The notes under the pieces: model-generated | Seen by the model: the letters and a program-made list of their open reading frames with translations, nothing else | Databases searched by the model: none | Told to the model about the DNA's origin: nothing | Source of the DNA: Omphalotus guepiniiformis | Lineage: Eukaryota; Basidiomycota; Agaricomycetes; Agaricales; Omphalotaceae | Assembly: GCA_028554645.1 (NCBI GenBank) | Contig: JAQOOI010000079.1 | Span: forward strand, 992,001 to 1,056,000 | Length of the DNA: 64,000 bases | Reading direction: 5' to 3' | Translations under genes and position numbers: made by a program | Part shown: positions 49,009-58,007 of the stretch, one piece after another | Numbering within the stretch: position 1 is the first letter of the stretch | How the letters are laid out: every line of letters starts with the position of its first letter

Positions 49009-49086
49009 GGGAGCATAGTCTAGTGGTTAAGATGCTTGCTTTGGGTGCACATGCAAGAGGTCACCGGTTCGAACCCGGTACACCCC
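49009..49086 (+). tRNA. tRNA-Pro(TGG)-like gene with a 6-nt intron, acceptor stem degenerate
   Basis: D arm TAGTCTAGTGGTTA, anticodon stem CTTGC/GCAAG with loop TTTGGGT (anticodon TGG, Pro) interrupted after the G at position 37 by TGCACA, and T arm with loop TTCGAAC are all visible. The 5' acceptor strand GGGAGCA pairs poorly with the 3' side TACACCC (mismatches at two positions), and fitting it leaves one base missing in the T stem. It could be a functional diverged gene or a decayed copy. It sits in the short gap between the carboxylesterase and the nucleotidase gene. Confidence 0.62.
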
Positions 49087-49202
49087 ACCCTTAGATCGCC
49101 TGCCCTACGACAGCCCCGACCCTTTGAAAGGGATCAGAACAACCTCGGCTAAGGAACTCATGCACTGGCTTTGATCCGTGGGAACATTCTAGGCCGTGTC
49201 TA

Positions 49203-51125
49203 ATGCTTCAGAATCTGCTCTATCGATCTCTTTCTTCTACTATGTCTCTCGCATTCACTACAGAAAAACAATTAGCTATATCAGCAGTCCGCCGAGCATG
49301 CTTCCTCACTTCTTCTGTTTTCAACAAACTAGTACGAAACGAAACGCTCACGAAAGGCGATAAATCACCTGTAACTGGTTCGTAAAACGAATCATCTTCT
49401 CCCCTCAAGTGCTTGTTCTCATTCGTGATGTTTTATCTATAGTGGGTGATTATGCTGCACAAGCAGTGATAAGTTCTATGTTGTATCATGCCTATCCAGA
49501 GGATCCGATAGTAGGTGAGGAAGACGCAGCGGAATTACGTGCCGAATCTGGAACGACGCCAGGGGGCGTCCAGCGGAGAATTCCGAAATATCAACCCCTC
49601 GAGAGGGGTCGTGCGAATTTTTCGTAGCCGCACTCGGCATTCGAACGGCAAACCGGCTCGATTGAAAGCGACCTCTCATTCTCGTCGTACCAATCCTTTG
49701 CCTGTACAGTACTTTCATAGAAATATAATCTATTCTTCTCTATATCTCTTAGATCCCTCTAAGTCGCGCCGAGTTACTGTGATTGATCGTCCCTTTTCAC
49801 TCCTTGTTTCACTTCCTCCTCTGACCTCGCTCGATATCATCGCTGCCAGGGATCTCTCTTCTATATCCTTCAGTTTCATCTTTGGGAACTCCTAATGCTC
49901 GTTCCTCACGCTTTTTGATGAATATATCAAGTAGCTGGCCCGGTATCAGCACCATTTCCATTTCACTGGTGGAATGAGCATTCGAGGTGAGTAGGCGACA
50001 GCAGTGCCGACTCATGCCGCTTTGTGTGCCGCATCAAATTCGCACGACCCCTCTCGAGGGGTTGATATTTCGGAATTCTCCGCTGGACGCCCCCTGAACG
50101 ACGCTTAGGAATCGGATTGTTGAGCTGGCGAATGAGGCTTTGACTCAAGATATCGGAGAGGGGGATTATGCTGAGTGGGGGATCGGTCCTGGAAAGACCA
50201 AGTCTGCGGAAGAGCTGATGGACGCGATCGATAGAGGGAATTATGAGGGAAATCATATCGGACGTACGTCTATCTATCTCTGTCTCTTCGCCTCCTGAGA
50301 ACCACTTTCGCGTTCGTTAGTGACTTATTGACTTATTGACCCTCGCAGGTATGTGGACGATTGATCCTATTGACGGAACGAAAGGATTTCTACGAGGAGA
50401 ACAATACGCCGTCTGTCTCGCTCTTATTGTGGATTCTAAAGTCCAAGTTGGCGTGATTGGATGTCCGAATTTACCACTGGAATTATCGAAACCTGATGGT
50501 CCAAAAGGTTGTATATTTGTCGCAGTACGAGGGCAAGGGGCTCAACAAGTGAGTACTTCTAGTCCTTCCCGTCGTTCCTATCGACTCGAGAGCTCACGAA
50601 CTACTCTCAGATGTCACTTTCCGGAGCAAACCCAACACCTTTATCTATGCCTTCATTCTCACCCGAAACCTTCAACTTCCTAGAGTCCGTCGAAGCAGCT
50701 CATTCTTCACACTCGACAAATGATAAAATATCTCAGTTACTGGGTATTACTCGACCGCCTGTTCGGATGGATAGTCAAGCTAAATACGGAAGTTTGGCCC
50801 GTGGTGACGGAGGTGCATATATGAGGATGCCGACGGGTGTTGGTTACTTGGAGAAAATCTGGGTACGATGCTATCCTTTTGATATGCGACTGGGCGTTAC
50901 TTATGAAACGGAACCTGGGATCATGCACCAGGGTCGCTACTGGTTGAGGAATCTGGTGGAATTGTGAGCAATTCAAGAGGAAATCCTTTGAACTTTGGTC
51001 TTGGAAGGACTTTGGGTGAAAATTATGGTGTTATTGCAACAGTGAAGGATGCGTATCCGAAATTACTAGCAGCTGTACAAAAGGCTACGGCGACGGCTAC
51101 TGAAGAAGTCAAGGCCAAAGTCTAG
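49203..51125 (+). pseudogene. MET22: 3'(2'),5'-bisphosphate nucleotidase (HAL2/MET22 family), exon disrupted by a MITE
   Basis: Family enzyme removes the 3'-phosphate from PAP/PAPS in sulfate assimilation and is the lithium/sodium target. Either the Met at 49203 or the one at 49242 (MSLAFTTEKQLAISAVRRAC) can start it. Motifs: GDYAAQAVISSML, DPIVGEEDAAELR (metal Glu), MWTIDPIDGTKGFLRGEQ, MDSQAKYGSLARG, and DHAPGSLLVEESGG. Between ESGTT and LRNRIVELANEAL, adjacent in the intact protein, a 537-bp inverted-repeat element with an 8-bp duplication is inserted in the exon. The intron before DHAPG (50863-50918) ends in GG, not AG. Both lesions suggest the locus does not make normal enzyme unless splicing rescues it. 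The tail ends EEVKAKV at 51125. Confidence 0.8.
49560..50096. mobile_element. 537-bp MITE with ~57-bp inverted repeats, inserted in an exon
   Basis: Ends are CAGGGGGCGTCCAGCGGAGA and its exact inverse; complementarity continues to about 57 bp (through AATTCCGAAATATCAACCCC). Flanked by a perfect 8-bp duplication AACGACGC at 49552-49559 and 50097-50104. CAGGG ends with an 8-bp duplication point to a non-autonomous hAT (KDZ-type is an alternative). No coding capacity. Different termini from the hAT element at 36-42 kb. Confidence 0.9.
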
Positions 51126-51429
51126 AGCTCTATGTATCAGTTCGTAAATTCTCACTCTCAGATTATCGCAAAACAATGATCTTTTATGGATCCGCAGATA
51201 TGTCATTGTATCGATAATTAGCTTGTACATGTAACACTTATAGATGTCGGGCGATAAGTCGCAATGCATCCATGGGCACATATTGAAGCAGCACATTCAG
51301 TATATGAAACAGCTCTTCAGACGATTTGCGATTTTCTACAGAAAGACAATCAGCGAGGTTTCGAGTTGAACGGATCAGGGCGAGTGATGAGGTTGTTGAG
51401 AGTTGCCCCAGCTAGACTTCCTTCGAGGC
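51126..51429. other. Intergenic region downstream of the nucleotidase locus
   Basis: No gene recognised. Confidence 0.35.
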
Positions 51430-51755
51430 ATGTATCCGCGGTCACCTGCGATTCCCATTGTTCTAGGAGTGCAGCGACGCATCCAGCGATTGCGGATACC
51501 CATCTGTGAAGCACTTCAGGCAGCCACCCTTAGAACCAACTTAGGCTGCGCACTTATATGGGACCTAAGTAGGGGCCTGTCCCAGGAATACCCGTGTCCG
51601 CATTGTTTTGAGAAAGGTGCAGAGTGAGTGTTTCTTTATCTGATTTCGTTCTGGCTATGGATTGTCTTGATCTTGGCTTTGTGTTCAGATGTACGACAAT
51701 GCCAGTTACTTGTAGGAGACGAAGAACAAAGGGCAGAGGTCATGCAATTAAATAA
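51430..51755 (+). CDS. Possible small orphan protein with C-terminal Cys cluster
   Basis: Speculative two-exon model. A frame with ATG at 51430 reads MYPRSPAIPIVLGVQRRIQR and ends exon 1 at CPHCFEKGAE just before a good donor (GTGAGT at 51625); an intron to ~51689 joins CTTMPVTCRRRRTKGRGHAI and a stop. The Cys spacing with basic residues resembles small metal-binding or DNA-binding patches, but I recognise no family. It may be a remnant. Confidence 0.3.
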
Positions 51756-52033
51756 GGATGGAAGCGACCGCTGCGAGTCGGGATAATGCTTAAGCGGCGA
51801 TCATAAAACCTTTCATGCGCTACACACTATATATCTTTATTCCTTTGTGTCTTTGTATCGCAAATTGAAAGAAAGACTTGATTACACGACAGTAAATGCA
51901 ACGAAACACGGGTACAAATGCTTAATGAATAACCTCAGCCGGCGAGTGAACCTGCAACTCGCTGCTATAAATACTCGGCCTACACGATGTAGATTCATCC
52001 TCCTGCGACTGACCGCTTCACTGATTCGCCACC

Positions 52034-52741
52034 CTAAAAAAAAACTGGGCGCTCGCCACCAACGGAGTGTGGATAATAGGCTGTACGAGGTTGGACGCAA
52101 GCATAACCACCTTGTGCTGGGGAAGCAGCACGCGAAACACCATGTCCATGGCTGCTTTCACCTGCTGAGTACTGCCTATGGTACGCACCCTGACGACTCG
52201 AAGAAGCATCGGGACGCTCAGCTAACTTCGCTCTCCTCGCATCGGTCCTAGGGCTCGTCTGCTCGTACAAGCTTGGACCCTGAGAGCCCTGTTCGAGGGT
52301 CCGCTGAACCTGAAATCGGCGTTCGTAATCGGCCCACATTGATTGCCCCATCTCAGTGACCTCTTCATGGGTCCGCTGAGCCTCAAGGGCGCGGTTCTGA
52401 CGGGCAATCTTTTTCCTCGACCTTTGCTGGGAGGCAGCGTCGTCCCTGCGTTGCTGCTCCAGGCGTTCGCGTTCCTCTTCCCTGCGTTGCTGCTCCAGGA
52501 GTGCACGTTGTTGGTGGGCAGCCTCTTCCCTGCATTTCTGCTCCAGGAATGCGCGCTGCTGCTGCTGGGCAGCGTCGACCTCTTTCGCCACTTTTAAGGT
52601 GACTACATAGGTACCCTTCTTGCAACCACCGCAATTGTACCGGCCAGGCGCCGGCTGAGGATTGTTGGGATAAGTGCATTTAGAGTTGTTGCACTTGTTG
52701 TGCCAAGCAGAAGGCCAATTGGCGGGGAGGGGATCCTTCAT
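52034..52741 (-). CDS. Orphan protein: N-terminal Cys cluster, Gln/Glu/Arg coiled coil
   Basis: Intronless frame; I start at MKDPLPANWPSAWHNKCNNS because the upstream part of the frame looks non-coding. The head has four Cys in the arrangement C-x4-C-x14-C-x2-C (CNNSKC ... NCGGC), a possible zinc site. Next comes a ~110-residue highly charged helix built from repeats of the kind ALLEQQRREEERERLEQQRR. The tail is Ser/Gly/Tyr-rich and disordered (SSRQGAYHRQYSAGESSHGH). About 235 residues. No family recognised. Confidence 0.5.
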   Translation of the reverse strand: MKDPLPANWPSAWHNKCNNSKCTYPNNPQPAPGRYNCGGCKKGTYVVTLKVAKEVDAAQQQQRAFLEQKCREEAAHQQRALLEQQRREEERERLEQQRRDDAASQQRSRKKIARQNRALEAQRTHEEVTEMGQSMWADYERRFQVQRTLEQGSQGPSLYEQTSPRTDARRAKLAERPDASSSRQGAYHRQYSAGESSHGHGVSRAASPAQGGYACVQPRTAYYPHSVGGERPVFF

Positions 52742-53992
52742 GACTGTAGAGCGATGGGGATACCAATTAGAAATGTCTAAAAAACCCAAAGTAAAGAGTG
52801 TTAGGCTCACAAAACATTGCCGTTGATATTCAAAGATATTTGGAAAAGAGAGAGAACGGGGAAAGTAGCTCGAAAGCAAGCGTCAATGAGAGTGGGTAGT
52901 TGTTGTGATGAAAGACCTTGACGCTGGCGCGCATTCTCTTATATATGCCATATCAAAGCAACAGTGGCACACGCAGCCCAGGCAAAGCCATTCACGAGTG
53001 TGGGGACACTTTGGAAACGGACAATGGTCAATGATCACCAGTGGACATGGCCACTAAGACGTTAGCACTTTGAGGATCATCATAGTTTAGCGAACCACTC
53101 GAGAAATACATGACATAACGTCCAGGGTGTTTTTCTTGTTCACCTCTTGAGATAATTGTCCGCGTAGCGTGCATCAAGGAGTACCGGTACCACCAAGCCA
53201 GACCCCTTCGAAAATGTGATCCAGATACTAATGTGAACCGCGGCGCTTTGATTGCAGTGACCGTACAAAGAATATACAGCATGTGTGGCTCAATCTGTCC
53301 TCGCGTAATCAGCCCAAGTGGTCCCGTTCATTGTCCATTAATGAAACGTCTACAACTCCTCACCACTGGCATGCTGCCACAGAGCACTCCATGTCGATGA
53401 TCACGGTTCACATGGGCACTCGAGCGGTTTCCTTTTTCTTCCAAGTCAGGAACTTGATGCCCACTAACGTCCGTGTTTTGACCGTCAGGATGAGAGTATA
53501 TTGGGCCATTCAATTTCAAGCAGAGAATCAAAGCCAAGTCAAAGCACCGGGAATTGATCCGTTGGTTTTACATGTAGTATCGCCTGAGGATGAGAATGCA
53601 ATAAAGTCATTTCGGGGCCAAGACTCCTGCAACTGCAAAGCTTCAAGTGTAACGTTTGGAAGGACGGCTGGAACTGAGAAGAGAGCTGGAAGAGATCGTT
53701 CAACTTGGAAGTTTCAAGTTCAGTTCAAAGCTGTACTTGCCGTGTTTTAGCAACTTCGTCACATGCAAATGGAATGGGACTTGCAAGATGTCATTCTAAC
53801 GCCATCCCGTATTCCATTGGCTTCCAAATGAATCATAGACATAGAATGGGTATACTGCAGCTTATATCCAGCAAATGAACAAATCTGGTGGAGGAGGAAA
53901 CAATACAGAAAAAGAATACATGAACGTCACGGTTATCGTCACGCTTGTGACTTGCCTGTTTCCTACTCTCATACTCAGGAATAATACTCGAC
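52742..53992. other. Accessory-type region without a recognised gene
   Basis: 1.25 kb. A 155-codon frame on the + strand (53283-53750) has no motif, an ordinary composition and no clear promoter or splice context; I do not call it a gene. Confidence 0.4.
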
Positions 53993-55451
53993 GTGAAACA
54001 CGCTGATAAAAGCAAGCCTTTCGACGACAAATCGTCCGAAGGCGATAGTTTCGAATGTGACACCGTCAACGCCGTTGAAATTCGGGGACAGTTCATCCCT
54101 TATGCAGTCACTCAGTTTGTGAACCAGTTTCGGACTCATTTGTTCATGGCTCACGCTCGATTCATGCGCCAGGATCACGCCGGCGCAGTCGTTTCTGCTG
54201 AATTTGCGCACAGCGAGGAAAACTACCTCGCCGATTTTCTCTCCCGTTATACCCGTGCGACTCCGGAGGCTCGTAGTATCGACACCACAGTCAAGATGCT
54301 GGCAACAATTCGAGCGCAGCTGATGCTCGACAACAATGCGCCTGTGTTCAAGGTCTGGGATCCCAGAGAGAACTGTGTTGTTCTTCTCAATCATGCGTGG
54401 CGTGTTGCGTCTGTCAAGGCCGACGGTAAAGTATATGAGCTTTTGAAGGAGAAGGTCGTGGAGAATGTCCCGACGTGTCTACGAGCGGGAGATGTGGACC
54501 CTGGAGCAGCGAATCACCTCACTCGCACTCACGATTATGATCCCGACTATGATCCTGACACTCCACGGCGGAAGCGCCAACATTATCGTTTGGTCCTCCA
54601 AGAGGTCTGCCGAGGCGATCTCAGCACGTTCAACGATGTGAAGGAGTTGCTATCTGCCATGCTTGATGCATTGATAGGCGAGTCTATTCCGATTTTTTAC
54701 AAAGAGTACGCAGTGATTCAACGCTCTGTATTTTAGCTCATGACCAGGCTTACTCAAAGGCAGAAATACTGCATCGTGACATTAGTGTTGGGAATATCCT
54801 GATAACTGAGGACGGGAAGGGATTACTTGCTGATTGGGAGGTCGCAAAGTCGATATCAGAACAAGCGAATGCGCAACCTGAATGCATAGTACGTATCTGC
54901 TATAGTTTTCTTGCCAATGTTGCTAACATCTGAGTAATCCTTAGGGCACCTGGCAATTCATTTCAGCTGCCATCCTCGCTGAGCTAGTACCTCATGCCAC
55001 GCGTGTAGATGACTTGGAGTCCTACTTTCATGTCCTCGGTTGGATCGCATTGCAGTTCACCAGGCACTCGAAAGACCCATACCTCGTCGAGAAGCATCTT
55101 GAATTCGCCTACAACGACGTTGACAAGCTGGAAGATAAAGTTGTGGGTGGTTCTCAGAAGATCCAGCACATGGGCCAAGCTGAATTGGCCAAAACTGGAT
55201 TTACCCCAGGACCTTTCGCTGACTTGATCAAAGATCTTGAGGAAACCTTCGCTTCGCGCTATGCTGATGACCCAGACCCCGACCACGTCGACATCGCTCT
55301 AGAAGCACTTGCTAGAGACAATCTCAGTGCAAAAGAACGGGCCTATCATTTGAATCACCCTGACTACCGAACTTACGAGCGGCGGAAACGGCTCGAATCT
55401 TCAGAATGGATCATCAGCCGGTTCAAGGCAGCTATAGCATACTATAAATGA
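53993..55451 (+). CDS. FunK1 fungal-type protein kinase, short N-terminus
   Basis: Agaricomycete-expanded kinase family. From MKHADKSKPFDDKSSEGDSF the FunK1-specific stretch EIRGQFIPYAVTQFVNQFRT and ARFMRQDHAGAVVSAEF is followed by RLVLQEVCRG. The catalytic loop is ILHRDISVGNILI and the metal-binding Asp lies in LADWEVAK (DWE where animal kinases have DFG). GTWQFIS and DDLESYFHVLGWI complete the C-lobe. A GC-AG intron (54676-54736, donor GATAG|GCGAGT) joins LI to AHDQAYSKAEI; a second intron runs ~54890-54943. FunK1 proteins usually have ~200 more residues before this point; no matching upstream exon is visible, so the gene may be 5'-truncated. Substrates unknown. Confidence 0.75.
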
Positions 55452-55632
55452 TCTGAACATTCTCTCGAGCGGTACCCAATACAACTCCCAGTATAGAAGA
55501 TCACTCGTAAGGTCACTGCCCGGCCCTCCGTCGAGGTGGCAGAATTTGAGTGTCGACAGGAAACCGAGCCACAAGCTTTAATATACATATCGGAAGCTAG
55601 GAACCGAGTTGTCAACGCTACATTCAATCGAT

Positions 55633-56071
55633 TCAAAAGGAATAGGAAAACCATCTTACTTTATATTCTGTAAGTAAATCCGTTAGATCTGAAAACGCCG
55701 TATCGTTCTCGTTTGGAATTGGTCTTTCACTCATTATATCCGGATACTTTGTACCACCTTGGTTGGGTACTATCGTTGATGCAGCTATGGCCTCAGATTT
55801 CGCTTCGCGTGCACGGTTCAAATGTTGGAAGTATAAACGCAGGACGATGAAGATTAGAACCTCGATGCAATTGCTGACCAGCATACTCCCTATTCCGAGA
55901 CGATACTCTGGTGCATCCTGAGCGCGGTAGAAGAATGGGCCTGGTGGAACAAAAGTATAAGAATAACTACGTCGTTCTAGCTATATCGTAAAATATCACT
56001 CACCACTGATGTTCCCTACGCAAGCACCTAGCCATATCAAAGCGCTCGTAATCTGCTTTTTCGTCTGACCA
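55633..56071 (-). pseudogene. C-terminal remnant of a Dal5/allantoate-type MFS permease
   Basis: Minus-strand exons read TKKQITSALIWLGACVGNIS, then after a 55-60-nt intron GPFFYRAQDAPEYRLGIGSM, a last helix SNCIEVLIFIVLRLYFQHLN and a cytosolic tail with NENDTAFSDLTDLTEYK-like residues (actual text FSDLTDLLTEYK). This is the end of the anion:cation symporter branch of fungal MFS transporters (allantoate/nicotinate permeases). The exon begins at a plausible acceptor near 56072, but nothing upstream on the minus strand encodes the remaining ~10 helices; instead the structured block at 56.2-56.6 kb begins. Truncated pseudogene. Confidence 0.72.
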
Positions 56072-56220
56072 CATCAGCAAATTCGCAATTTGCCGGCCGC
56101 TTGTCCGCTGTTTTTGCTGTAACGACAAGCTCACCATCACCATATTAGTGTATTATCTAATAAAAACTCTTTGATTTCGCTTAGATTTGACTAAAGAGGA
56201 AACTGCTTGTGAGGAAAATA

Positions 56221-56615
56221 GGACCTGCTGGTCCGCTTGCGGCAGGTAAGGCTTGGACACTCTTCACCATATATCGGGAGGGTCCGGCGCCTGTCAGTAA
56301 CCCGGTGTACCGGGATGAACCCAAAAGGGACACCGGGGAAACTCTCAGGCGTAATAAATTCCGGCAAAGCGCCGAGTGCACCCACAGGTTGCAGAACAGA
56401 TAACTCCTGTTCGTCGGATCGGAACTGATTCTGACAATGTGCTAATACGCACAAAGGATATAATATCCTTAAAACATATGTAACTTATATGTTCCGGCGG
56501 AACTGCCGAAGATACCTGGAACTTGGTATAAGGACAATGAGTCCGATAGCAGGAGTAACATTCCTGTAAGGCGATACGCCGAACGTGCCCGGAACTGGGC
56601 GAGAACAGAAGTTCT
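56221..56615 (+). ncRNA. Candidate structured RNA: array of consecutive stem-loops, class unknown
   Basis: Nearly every base from 56416 to 56615 falls in a short perfect or near-perfect hairpin. Four stems carry the same loop GGAACT: GGATC/GATTC (56416-56431), CGGC/GCCG (56495-56508), ATACC-T..T-GGTAT (56512-56529) and GCCC/GGGC (56587-56600). Others are TGTGC/GCACA, AAGGATA/TATCCTT, GGAC/GTCC, CAGGA/TCCTG, GGCG/CGCC and AGAAC/GTTCT. Upstream, CGCCTG (56288) pairs with CAGGCG (56346), enclosing CCCGGTGT/ACACCGGG and CCC-AAAA-GGG; GGACC-TGCT-GGTCC opens the block. T-runs (56638-56642, 56649-56653) follow. Strand is a guess. It could be a ribozyme or other structured RNA, an organelle-derived piece, or part of a retroelement; I cannot assign a class. 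Confidence 0.45.
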
Positions 56616-56653
56616 AAAAACATAAAACTGGATGACCTTTTTGCAGCCTTTTT

Positions 56654-58007
56654 GTATTTTGTCGGTCCATCTGTTTCTACGCTCATTGCTTGCAGCCTAC
56701 AGCAGATGGTCTACAGCATGCTCGCAACGTCATAACGCTGTTGAAATTCCTTGGTTTCGTCTCGTACGATCATCGATATCGTTTGACGTACGTGGTTACT
56801 TACGTGTGTCCGACTTGGACTGAATGAATGGATACAAGATCTACATGGACATATGTCGGATATCCAGGATACGACGATGGGCGGTATGCTGCGTGCAGGA
56901 GGGTAGATAGATGATATCAAAGTAATTTTGACTAGATAGACTCGGATGGGCAGCACGTATGCTGAATTCATGTACGATTGACGATTTGTATTTACTCTAG
57001 GTGCAGGCGGTCATTATCATGAATAGAGAGTCTGGCCTTGTGAATACGATACGATCGGTCTCATGGTGTGGGGGAGTTAATGAATAGAGACCGCCGAGTC
57101 CCGACGTCGACAGGGCTACATAGGGCTACATGCACCACAGCGGTTGATCTACGATCGCCATCCTGTCATCATACGCGAACAAGGTCATGTCGACACTTGG
57201 GAAACAAGGCGCCTCGAGGCTCCGAGTCTCTCTCATGCTATTGTGTTATTGTTATTCAGTAGAAGAGGATTCGAAGTCCGGATGATGCTCTATGATGCTA
57301 TGATTGTGGGGGACAAGAACAGCACTGCTGTTATGATTTCGCAGCGATAACGGAGACAAAAAGAACTGCAGCTGTGAAGAACGGAGTGAGAATGAGAAAT
57401 GAATTACGAATTCAACTGAGGTATTATGAAGTAGGAAATCAATTTTCCGGCGCAGAATGTGAACGCAGTGCATGCTGTTGACCGCGGAGTCGCGGTGGTA
57501 GCGGGGCGCTTGGCTTTCAGACGTTAGGTAGCAGCTGACTGAAATCAAATTCAAGTTGAACATGGTGAGGCTAGAACTAAACAAGAGACAAAGAGAGAAA
57601 GACAATGGGATCAGCTTGCTATGATTATTCCAAAAAGAGAATAAAGAGACGATATTGCTTTTTAGTACAGCATTTAACAGGCAGCAAAGCCCTAGGCCAT
57701 CTTGTGAGCGTCGTATTGCTTTGAATTCAACAAAAATAAAAATAAGATGGGGGACAACAGATTGCGGATGACACTGCCATTCTTCATGGTAAAACAGTGT
57801 TACAGAGTAACGTTACGCAGCAACCGGGTCCCCTGACCTTCCCTGACTACCCGGCACACAAGGCAAAGCTAAAAACACTTGCATCAATATCCTTCCACCC
57901 ACATAATTCATTCCATCTCATTCGGTTTCTGTATACTTTTAACATCTCTGTTACGCTGGAAGTACAGATTCACTCCTTCCTTTCACAAGTTCAACTTTCT
58001 TCCACAA
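56654..58007. other. Intergenic region, no gene recognised
   Basis: 1.35 kb with small motif-free frames. A short tandem GGGCTACATA is at 57113-57132. Confidence 0.4.

Noticed and set aside
53283..53750. 155-codon frame starting MWLNLSSRNQPKWSRS
   Set aside because: No motif, no clear promoter or splice context, and ordinary composition; probably chance.
56317..56342. Possible hammerhead ribozyme core (GATGA ... GAAAC)
   Set aside because: The required CTGATGA box is absent (sequence is CGGGATGA) and the stems do not fall in the hammerhead order.
56301..56351. Resemblance of AAACTCTCAGGC and the preceding CACCGGGG to part of the bacterial glycine riboswitch
   Set aside because: Only a 12-nt string matches from memory, the rest of the aptamer does not line up, the class is not known from fungi, and no glycine gene follows. 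A covariance-model search would be needed.
56345..56686. 113-codon minus-strand frame across the stem-loop block
   Set aside because: Follows from the base composition of the hairpins; no motif and opposite to any supported gene.
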